Below the pieces are notes generated by a model. It had not been told where the DNA came from, did not search any database, and worked only from the letters and a program-made list of their open reading frames with translations. A program made the translations under genes and the position numbers. Positions 1-4,116 of a stretch of 5,728 nt of DNA are shown in pieces (positions within the stretch are counted from its first letter, which is position 1; every line of letters begins with the position of its first letter). This DNA is from Anaerolinea sp. (GTDB taxonomy: Bacteria; Chloroflexota; Anaerolineae; Anaerolineales; Villigracilaceae), in the NCBI GenBank assembly GCA_020720965.1, contig DYNS01000202.1, positions 1 through 5,728 on the forward strand, given 5' to 3'.

Positions 1-426
1 TGCGCCCACCGAGCCTTTTTGGCAGACAACCGGCGTGACTCCCTTGTTCAGCATTTCCACCAGGGTAAGGGTGATTTCTGGGCGGCAGCCGGAATTGCCG
101 TGCGCGTGAACATTCACCCGCCCCGCCAACGCCGCCCGGACGTATTCCACCGGGGCGGGGTCGCCGATACCGGCGGCATGGTTATAGACGAGATAACGCT
201 GAAATTGGGTCACTTCCTCGTCTGAAAGAAGATGCTCGGAAAACTCGCCGATGCCGGTGTTGGTTCCGTACATAATCTCGCGGGCAGCCAGTTTGCGCTC
301 CAGCATGGCGCGGCAGGTCTGAATCCGCTTCAGGGCGGCGGGGGCGAGTTCCACCGCCTCGCCAAAGCGGGCAATGGCGACCAGTTTTTCAATGGTCAGA
401 GAAGAACCATCCAGAGTAATTGTCAC
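1..426 (-). CDS. hutH: HutH-like MIO-family aromatic amino acid ammonia-lyase, N-terminal part (cut by window edge)
   Basis: The 142 visible residues are the N-terminus of the histidine/phenylalanine/tyrosine ammonia-lyase family, cytosolic homotetramers that remove ammonia from an amino acid using the self-made MIO electrophile. Seen: Y53 in YGTNTGIG (the catalytic Tyr loop; Tyr53 in Pseudomonas putida HAL), H83 in NHAAGIGDP (His83 of HAL), the helix GRVNVHAHGNSGCRPEI at 102-118, and KGSVGA ending at residue 142. In HAL, 142-144 is the Ala-Ser-Gly that forms MIO, so the sequence stops at its first residue. The GTG start at 426 is chosen because AAGGAG lies 6 nt upstream and because residue numbering then matches HAL exactly. 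Substrate is open: HAL normally has Ser-His at 82-83, here Asn-His, and the GNSGCRP segment is unlike the usual HutH sequence, so another aromatic lyase or an aminomutase is possible. The symbol is provisional and names the family, not a proven activity. It is divergent from greA, and a palindrome overlaps its probable promoter. Confidence 0.88.
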   Translation of the reverse strand, partial: MTITLDGSSLTIEKLVAIARFGEAVELAPAALKRIQTCRAMLERKLAAREIMYGTNTGIGEFSEHLLSDEEVTQFQRYLVYNHAAGIGDPAPVEYVRAALAGRVNVHAHGNSGCRPEITLTLVEMLNKGVTPVVCQKGSVGA

Positions 427-432
427 AATCGA

Positions 433-438
433 CTCCTT
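433..438 (-). promoter_or_regulatory. Ribosome binding site deciding the GTG start of the lyase
   Basis: On the minus strand AAGGAG lies 6 nt before the GTG at 426-424. There is no in-frame ATG nearby with such a site. This supports the GTG start, as does residue numbering that coincides with P. putida HAL. Confidence 0.8.
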
Positions 439-447
439 GAAAAGCAA

Positions 448-464
448 AATTTGTTAGACAAATT
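448..464. promoter_or_regulatory. 17-bp palindrome, candidate operator of the lyase gene
   Basis: AATTTGT-TAG-ACAAATT is a perfect inverted repeat with 7-bp arms and a 3-bp centre. It begins 21 bp upstream of the lyase start codon and overlaps the only good -10 hexamer for that gene (TACAAT, minus strand, 467-462). Read on the minus strand its core is TTGTCTAACAA, which fits the TnGTnnnACnA pattern described for FadR-type GntR repressors. That assignment is inference, and a TetR- or LacI-type site is not excluded. The position suggests repression by blocking RNA polymerase. Confidence 0.5.
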
Positions 465-467
465 GTA
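462..467 (-). promoter_or_regulatory. Candidate -10 element of the lyase promoter
   Basis: The minus strand reads TACAAT, five of six matches to TATAAT, ending 35 bp before the GTG. No convincing -35 box is present 16-18 bp upstream (ATCTCC or similar), so an activator or a weak promoter is implied. The hexamer overlaps the palindrome at 448-464. Confidence 0.35.
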
Positions 468-499
468 CTCCCATCGGGGCATCGGGAGATTCTCTCATC

Positions 500-535
500 C
501 ACCCTGTGGAGGGAGGGTGTTCGCGCCGGGGGCGC
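500..535. repeat. Two small GC-rich inverted repeats in the divergent spacer
   Basis: CACCCT (500-505) pairs with AGGGTG (514-519) over an 8-nt loop. Directly after it GCGCC (523-527) pairs with GGCGC (531-535) over GGG. Neither is followed by a T-run on either strand, and both lie upstream of the predicted start points of both divergent genes, so they are not terminators. They may be protein-binding sites or chance. No open reading frame in the 427-663 spacer looks like a gene. Confidence 0.3.
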
Positions 536-544
536 TTCCTGATT

Positions 545-573
545 TTGCCAAAAATAAAAAACCATGATATATT
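545..573 (+). promoter_or_regulatory. Sigma70-type promoter driving greA
   Basis: TTGCCA (545-550) and TATATT (568-573) are separated by exactly 17 bp. A TG at 565-566 sits one base before the -10, an extended -10 arrangement. The spacer is A-rich. The predicted transcript begins near 580, giving greA a leader of roughly 80 nt that contains the hairpin at 606-631. The 10-bp palindrome TTCTATAGAA (584-593) lies just beyond the predicted start point and could be an operator. This is the best promoter match in the window. Confidence 0.6.
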
Positions 574-605
574 AGGCACGCATTTCTATAGAACAAGTTT
601 TTCAC

Positions 606-631
606 TGTTGCATCTCGAAAGAGATGCAACA
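606..631 (+). promoter_or_regulatory. Perfect 11-bp hairpin with GAAA tetraloop in the greA leader
   Basis: TGTTGCATCTC (606-616) and GAGATGCAACA (621-631) are exact reverse complements around GAAA (617-620), a GNRA-type tetraloop closed by C-G. It lies between the predicted transcription start (about 580) and the greA ATG (664). It is followed by AAATTCTTAT rather than a clean U-run, so it is not a standard intrinsic terminator. Possible roles are mRNA stabilisation, a pause or attenuation structure, or, as DNA, a repressor palindrome. It does not match CIRCE (TTAGCACTC-N9-GAGTGCTAA). Confidence 0.6.
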
Positions 632-663
632 AATTCTTATAGCCAGGGTTACAAAAAAAAGAT

Positions 664-1125
664 ATGCCTGCCACTTACCTTACCCAAGAAGGCTTCCGAA
701 AACTTCAGGAAGAGTTAGATTACCTGCGTGGCGCAAAACGCAACGAGGTTGCCAACCGTCTGCACGAGGCGATGGAAGGCGGCGAGTTGATTGAAAACGC
801 CGAATACGAAGCCGCCAAAAATGAGCAGGCTTTTGTGGAGGGGCGCATTCAGGAAGTGGAAATGCTCCTCGCCGCTGCCCGCATCATTGACACCCCCAAC
901 GACCCCACCTCGGTGCAGGTCGGCGATACGGTGACGCTGGAAGAAGAAGACGGCTCCCAAGCCGAATACACCATCGTAGGTGCAGCCGAAGCCAACCCCC
1001 GCGAGGGCAAAATTTCCAACGAGTCTCCGCTTGGCAAAGCCCTGCTCAACCGCAAACCGGGCGATGTCGTCAGCGTAGAAGCCCCCGGCGGCGCTTTCAA
1101 AGTTAAAGTTCTCAAGACCACCTGA
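664..1125 (+). CDS. greA: Transcription elongation factor GreA
   Basis: GreA rescues backtracked RNA polymerase by inserting its coiled coil through the secondary channel and stimulating cleavage of the transcript 3' end. At 153 residues it is near normal length (E. coli 158). Residues about 1-75 form the antiparallel coiled coil, with the start signature YLTQEGFRKLQEELDYL and the tip GGELIENAEYEAAKNEQ (39-55). Residues about 80-153 form the FKBP-like domain, with VGDTVTL, NESPLGKALL (NSP-LG region) and PGDVV...APGG. At the tip E44 is present, but the usual D41 is E41, a conservative change in the pair that holds the catalytic Mg2+. The ATG at 664 is chosen from homology; only a weak AGGG at 645-648 lies upstream, 15 nt away behind a run of eight A. 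It is first in the plus-strand block and is followed by a terminator and lysS, an adjacency also seen in clostridial and other genomes as I recall. Confidence 0.97.
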   Translation: MPATYLTQEGFRKLQEELDYLRGAKRNEVANRLHEAMEGGELIENAEYEAAKNEQAFVEGRIQEVEMLLAAARIIDTPNDPTSVQVGDTVTLEEEDGSQAEYTIVGAAEANPREGKISNESPLGKALLNRKPGDVVSVEAPGGAFKVKVLKTT

Positions 1126-1145
1126 AGACCGGGGCAGTCAACCAC

Positions 1146-1196
1146 AAGCCCCCCGCCCCCTGTGTGCCACAGGGCTTTTTGGCGCGGGGCTTTTTT
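1146..1196 (+). terminator. Nested double intrinsic terminator between greA and lysS
   Basis: An inner hairpin CCCTGTG-TGC-CACAGGG (1158-1174) is followed by CTTTTT (1175-1180). Around it an outer stem pairs AAGCCCC (1146-1152) and CGCC (1154-1157) with GGCG (1181-1184) and GGGGCTT (1186-1192), interrupted by one C-C mismatch. The outer stem runs into a second T-run (1191-1196). The inner hairpin can terminate alone, or the whole can fold as one long stem-loop. It ends about 20 bp before the lysS ATG, so lysS transcription must read through it unless a promoter lies in the remaining few bases. Confidence 0.85.
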
Positions 1197-1204
1197 GTTA
1201 CCGC

Positions 1205-1210
1205 AAAGGA
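1205..1210 (+). promoter_or_regulatory. Ribosome binding site of lysS
   Basis: AAAGGA sits 6 nt before the ATG at 1217 and only 8 nt after the last T of the terminator tract. It fixes the lysS start. There is no room for a separate promoter with leader between terminator and start. Confidence 0.8.
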
Positions 1211-1216
1211 CATTCC

Positions 1217-2743
1217 ATGACCGAATATACTCAACTGCAACAGATTCGCCTGCAAAAAATTGAAGAACTCCGCACCCAGGGCATCAACCCTTACCCCACC
1301 CGTGCAGAGCGCACTCACACCAGCCTGCAAGCCATCGCCGCGCTGGAAGCCGCCCCGGAAGGCGAACCCGTCCCCGCCACCCTCGCCGGACGCATCCGCG
1401 CCACCCGCCCGATGGGCAAACTCTCCTTTGCTCACATCGAAGACGGCGCAGGCAAAATTCAACTTTTCTTCCGCATTAACGAACTGGGCCAAGAGAAGGT
1501 CGATTTCTTTAACAAAATGTTCGACCTCGGCGACTTTATCCAAGCCGAGGGGCTGATGATGCGTACCCGCACCGGTGAGCCCACCCTGCAAGTGACCGAT
1601 TTTAGAATGCTGGCAAAAGCCGTCAGCCCCCTGCCCGCCGATAAAGACGTGGAACAGCCGGACGGAACTATCAAACGCTACGCCGCCCTGGAAGACCCGG
1701 AACTCCGCGCCCGTCAGCGCTACGCCGATTTGGCGGTAAACCCCCAGGTGCGCGAAACCTTCCGCAAACGGGCTGCCATCATCAAAGCCCTGCGAAACTT
1801 TTTAGACTCCAACGACTTTTTGGAAGTGGAAACCCCCATCCTCCAGCCCCTTTACGGCGGCGCGGCGGCGCGCCCCTTTACCACCCATCACAACGAGCTG
1901 GAGCAGGATATGTACCTGCGGATTTCGTTTGAACTCTACCTCAAACGCCTGTTGGTTGGCAACCTGGAGCGCGTGTACGAAATTGGGCGCGATTTTCGCA
2001 ACGAAGGCGTTTCTTACAAACACAACCCGGAATTTACCCAACTGGAATTTTACGCCGCCTACTTCGACTATCTCAAAGTGATGGACTTAACCGAAGCCAT
2101 GATTGGTCACGTCTGCGATGCCGTATTTGGCTCTCGCAAATTCACCTTTGAAAAAGAACCCGGTAAAGTGTACGAGCTAGATTTCACCTCCTGGCGGCGG
2201 TTGGAGATGCGCCAGGGTATTCTCGAAACCAGCGGCATTGACATCGCCGAACACCCCACCGCCGAGTCCTTGTTCCAAGCCATCGTCACCCGCCACCCCC
2301 AGGCAAAACCCGACCCCACCGTCACTCGCGGCAAACTGATAGACTTCCTTCTGGGAGAATTTCTGGAACCCACCCTCATCCAACCCACCTTCCTATACGA
2401 CTACCCCCGCGACATCTCTCCCCTCGCCAAGCCCAAACCCGGCGACCCGCTGACAGTGGAACGCTTTGAAGGTTACGCTGCCGGGTTTGAACTCTGTAAC
2501 GCCTTTACCGAACTGAACGACCCGCTGGACCAGGAACAACGCTTTTTGGACATGCAGGAAGACTATGACGATGACGAAGAAGAGAAAAACCCGCTGGACG
2601 AAGACTACCTCAGAGCCATGCGCTACGGAATGCCCCCCAACGGCGGATTTGGCATGGGCATAGACCGCCTGACCATGCTTCTCACCAACAACCGCTCCAT
2701 CCGCGAGGTGCTGCTCTTCCCCGCCTCGCGTAACGAAGCATAA
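1217..2743 (+). CDS. lysS: Lysyl-tRNA synthetase, class II (LysRS)
   Basis: Charges tRNA-Lys with lysine using ATP in the cytosol; a class II homodimer. At 508 residues it has the usual bacterial length. Residues about 55-135 are the OB-fold anticodon-binding domain (LAGRIRATRPMGKLSFAHI onward). The catalytic domain follows: motif 1 around 180-220 with FLEVETPIL (201-209) and GGAAARPF (214-221); motif 2 with RISFELYLKRLL, then EIGRDFRNEG (255-264) and HNPEFTQLEF, where R258 is the likely ATP-contacting arginine; motif 3 GFGMGIDRLTMLL from 477, with R484. A very acidic stretch DYDDDEEE (449-456) lies between the lysine-site segment (FELCNAFTELNDP) and motif 3, where the family usually has a shorter, less charged sequence. 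The ATG is supported by a good RBS. It stands downstream of greA across a terminator, and a DUF4442 gene follows after 8 bp. Confidence 0.98.
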   Translation: MTEYTQLQQIRLQKIEELRTQGINPYPTRAERTHTSLQAIAALEAAPEGEPVPATLAGRIRATRPMGKLSFAHIEDGAGKIQLFFRINELGQEKVDFFNKMFDLGDFIQAEGLMMRTRTGEPTLQVTDFRMLAKAVSPLPADKDVEQPDGTIKRYAALEDPELRARQRYADLAVNPQVRETFRKRAAIIKALRNFLDSNDFLEVETPILQPLYGGAAARPFTTHHNELEQDMYLRISFELYLKRLLVGNLERVYEIGRDFRNEGVSYKHNPEFTQLEFYAAYFDYLKVMDLTEAMIGHVCDAVFGSRKFTFEKEPGKVYELDFTSWRRLEMRQGILETSGIDIAEHPTAESLFQAIVTRHPQAKPDPTVTRGKLIDFLLGEFLEPTLIQPTFLYDYPRDISPLAKPKPGDPLTVERFEGYAAGFELCNAFTELNDPLDQEQRFLDMQEDYDDDEEEKNPLDEDYLRAMRYGMPPNGGFGMGIDRLTMLLTNNRSIREVLLFPASRNEA

Positions 2744-2751
2744 ACCCTCCC

Positions 2752-3189
2752 ATGCTTCGCACCCTGAGAGAAAAACTGGTAAACCTATACCCGCCCCTGC
2801 TTGGGGCGGGTATTCGCTCCCGGCAGGTAGACCCCCTCACCATCCGGGCAGAGATGAAACTGACGGCGCTAAACCGCAACATTGTTGGCGTTCACTTTGG
2901 CGGCTCTCTATATGCCATGTGCGACCCCTGGTTCATGCTCATCCTCATGCGGGCATTGGGCAAAGACTACATCGTGTGGGATAAAGCCGCCCGCATCGAA
3001 TTTGTGCAGCCGGGGCGCTCTGCCGTTTCTGCCACCTTTCACATTCCCGCCGCACGGGTGCAGGAGATTCGGGAACTTGCCGCTCAGACCCGCAAAGTGG
3101 AACCCATCTTCCAGGTAGACGTGACCGACGCCTCCGGGCAGGTGGTGGCGCGAGTGGAGAAAACCCTCTACGTCCGCCGCAAGGGTTAA
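2752..3189 (+). CDS. DUF4442 hotdog-fold (thioesterase-like) protein
   Basis: The 145 residues match in pattern the DUF4442 family, single-domain hotdog proteins related to acyl-CoA thioesterases, with no proven substrate known to me. Seen: the N-terminal LYPPLLGAGI (12-21), a first beta strand to residue 40, then NRNIVGVHFGGSLYAMCDPW (41-60), the hotdog helix with H48 and the GG turn, LGKDYIVWDKAARIEFVQPG (69-88), and a C-terminal strand VVARVEKTLYVRR. No signal peptide or membrane segment. The start is chosen by family N-terminus; it lies 8 bp after the lysS stop and has no Shine-Dalgarno, so translation probably depends on coupling to lysS. A strong hairpin occupies codons 12-21. Cotranscription with lysS is inferred. 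A lipid or CoA-related role is only a family-level guess. Confidence 0.85.
   Translation: MLRTLREKLVNLYPPLLGAGIRSRQVDPLTIRAEMKLTALNRNIVGVHFGGSLYAMCDPWFMLILMRALGKDYIVWDKAARIEFVQPGRSAVSATFHIPAARVQEIRELAAQTRKVEPIFQVDVTDASGQVVARVEKTLYVRRKG
2787..2813 (+). other. Strong intragenic GC-rich hairpin near the start of the DUF4442 gene
   Basis: ATACCCGCCCC (2787-2797) and GGGGCGGGTAT (2803-2813) are exact reverse complements with the loop TGCTT. The 11-bp stem begins 35 nt after the ATG, inside codons for conserved family residues (YPPLLGAGI). No T-run follows, so it is not an intrinsic terminator. In mRNA it would be among the most stable structures in this window and could slow ribosomes, set the lysS/DUF4442 transcript ratio, or protect a processed end. 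Confidence 0.6.
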
Positions 3190-3192
3190 AGC

Positions 3193-3225
3193 AAAACGGG
3201 CAGGGCTTCGCGCCCTGCCCGTTTT
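3193..3225. terminator. Bidirectional intrinsic terminator between convergent genes
   Basis: AAAACGGGCAGGGC (3193-3206) pairs perfectly with GCCCTGCCCGTTTT (3212-3225) around the loop TTCGC, a 14-bp stem. It gives four T on the exit side in both directions. It starts 4 bp after the DUF4442 stop on the plus strand and lies 13 bp past the stop of the minus-strand gene, so it ends both transcripts. Confidence 0.93.
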
Positions 3226-3238
3226 CTCGGCGGCTGCT

Positions 3239-3481
3239 TTATACCGCTTCTACCCGCACAATGCCGGGGAAGAACTGCCGCACCGTGCCTTCCACCCAGC
3301 CGTGCAAGGTGGAAGGGGAGAGGGGACAGCCCAGGCAGGCTCCGCCCAGGCGCACTTTAAGAGATTCACCGTCAAATTCCACAAATTCCACCGAGCCGCC
3401 ATGATACTGTTCGGTGTAGGCGCTCAGTTTTTCCACCAGAGATTTCATTTGTTCCACATCCGGGTCTTGTTCTGCTACCAT
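3239..3481 (-). CDS. Internal in-frame start: stand-alone 80-residue Nfu-type Fe-S scaffold protein
   Basis: Within the fusion gene, an ATG at 3481 (codon 165) is preceded at 6 nt by GGAGGT, a near-perfect ribosome binding site that the upstream start of the full-length gene lacks. Initiation here would give MVAEQDPDVEQMK... to the same stop, 80 residues. This is the normal size of free-standing NifU C-terminal domain proteins, beginning at the domain boundary and keeping CLGCP. The ATG at 3487, also in frame, touches the RBS directly and is too close to use. So one reading frame may yield a fusion and a free Fe-S carrier. Alternatively the small protein is the ancestral gene and the upstream cNMP gene became joined by loss of its stop codon. 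The overlap is deliberate in this list. Confidence 0.6.
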   Translation of the reverse strand: MVAEQDPDVEQMKSLVEKLSAYTEQYHGGSVEFVEFDGESLKVRLGGACLGCPLSPSTLHGWVEGTVRQFFPGIVRVEAV

Positions 3482-3973
3482 TTCCATACCTCCAATTGTT
3501 TGTGGGGAAACTTCTTTTTTATTAAAGCTTTTGCGTAGCATGGTTTTTACCTGGGTTTGCGCGTCTGCCCAGCGAGAAGAAACGGCGCGGGCAAGCCTAT
3601 CCAACACCATGGCGCCGGTTTGGGGGTGTTTTTCGTGCAGGGTGCGTAAATCCTCCCCGCACATGACCAAAACCTGGCAGGCAGTGTTGCAAACGGCGGA
3701 AGAGCTGTAATAGTCGCTTGCCAAAACCGCCGACCAGCCAAACACCCCTCCGGCGCGAACCCGATTCAGGTTCATGGGCTCGCCGTCATAGGGTTTGTAA
3801 CGCAGGGTAATTTCTCCCTCCGTCAGCAGGTAAAGACAATCGGCTGGCTCACCCTGTTCTATGACAATTGCCCCGGCAGGGTAGGAGCGCAAAAACAAGA
3901 GCGGCGCAAGGATTTTTAAATCTGCGCTGCTTAAATCTCGAAACAGGGGGTAACGCAACAATTCTGCCAGCAT
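3239..3973 (-). CDS. Fusion of a cyclic-nucleotide-binding-type domain with a NifU/Nfu C-terminal Fe-S domain
   Basis: A 244-residue protein with two recognisable parts. Residues about 5-110 are a CRP/cNMP-binding beta-roll (YPLFRDLSSADLKIL, AGAIVIEQGEPADCLYLLTEGEI); the phosphate-cassette region reads GGVFGWSAVLASDYYSSSAV (75-94) and lacks the usual GE-x(2)-L...R-x-A with its cAMP-contacting arginine. About 110-150 is the long C-helix (HEKHPQTGAMVLDRLARAV). No helix-turn-helix follows, so it is not a normal CRP/FNR transcription factor. A linker (151-164) leads to the NifU C-terminal domain (165-244) with LGGACLGCPLS, whose C213 and C216 are the CxxC that holds an Fe-S cluster for delivery to apoproteins. 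Further cysteines C95, C99 and C105 cluster in the beta-roll. The start at 3973 is fixed by an in-frame TAG two codons upstream; there is no Shine-Dalgarno. A ligand- or redox-sensing control of Fe-S delivery is inference. Confidence 0.85.
   Translation of the reverse strand: MLAELLRYPLFRDLSSADLKILAPLLFLRSYPAGAIVIEQGEPADCLYLLTEGEITLRYKPYDGEPMNLNRVRAGGVFGWSAVLASDYYSSSAVCNTACQVLVMCGEDLRTLHEKHPQTGAMVLDRLARAVSSRWADAQTQVKTMLRKSFNKKEVSPQTIGGMEMVAEQDPDVEQMKSLVEKLSAYTEQYHGGSVEFVEFDGESLKVRLGGACLGCPLSPSTLHGWVEGTVRQFFPGIVRVEAV
3488..3493 (-). promoter_or_regulatory. Internal ribosome binding site for the Nfu-only product
   Basis: The minus strand reads GGAGGT with a 6-nt spacer (ATGGAA) to the ATG at 3481. 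In the fusion it encodes Gly-Gly of the linker (IGGMEM), so it is maintained in a region with little protein constraint. It is the best Shine-Dalgarno in the window. Confidence 0.7.
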
Positions 3974-4116
3974 TGTCTAGATGATAAATCGCAACCGAAA
4001 GGGCTACATAGTGGCATTTTTCCCGAATTCATAGACATTTATCCCATTCTTTTTTACACAAACGCGATACAATCGTGCAGTTTATCCCCCATCTCACCCA
4101 TTTCTCCTTCCAACCT
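3974..4116. promoter_or_regulatory. Divergent spacer between the cNMP-NifU gene and ettA
   Basis: This AT-richer 143-bp stretch must hold both divergent promoters. A 7-bp inverted repeat GATAAAT (3983-3989) / ATTTATC (4037-4043) is 47 bp apart and could be a paired regulator site or chance. On the minus strand TATCAT (3986-3981) ends 7 nt before the ATG at 3973, which would fit a leaderless transcript and agrees with the missing Shine-Dalgarno, but no good -35 goes with it. I see no gene or stable terminator here. Confidence 0.35.
4068..4073 (+). promoter_or_regulatory. Candidate -10 element of the ettA promoter
   Basis: TACAAT matches the -10 consensus at five of six positions. The -35 region 17 bp upstream (CATTCT, 4045-4050, before a T-run) is poor. 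Transcription from here would start near 4080 and give a leader of about 36 nt. Confidence 0.38.

Noticed and set aside
584..593. TTCTATAGAA palindrome as a separate promoter -10
   Set aside because: No -35 at suitable spacing; it sits just after the start point predicted from the stronger promoter, so at most it is an operator.
606..631. CIRCE or LexA operator reading of the greA leader palindrome
   Set aside because: Sequence and spacing do not match CIRCE (9-N9-9) or the usual LexA boxes; a leader RNA hairpin explains the perfect 11-bp stem and GAAA loop better.
232..718. Plus-strand open frames across the lyase and the divergent spacer (232-567 and 506-718)
   Set aside because: The first is antisense to the conserved lyase N-terminus; the second crosses the greA promoter and leader hairpin and overlaps greA out of frame, with no homology seen.
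1126..1216. T-box or lysine riboswitch upstream of lysS
   Set aside because: Only 91 nt are available, filled by the terminator; no T-box sequence or multi-stem lysine aptamer is visible.
1112..1591. 159-codon minus-strand open frame over the greA end and lysS start
   Set aside because: It would run through the nested terminator and antisense to the conserved LysRS OB-fold; no family resemblance.
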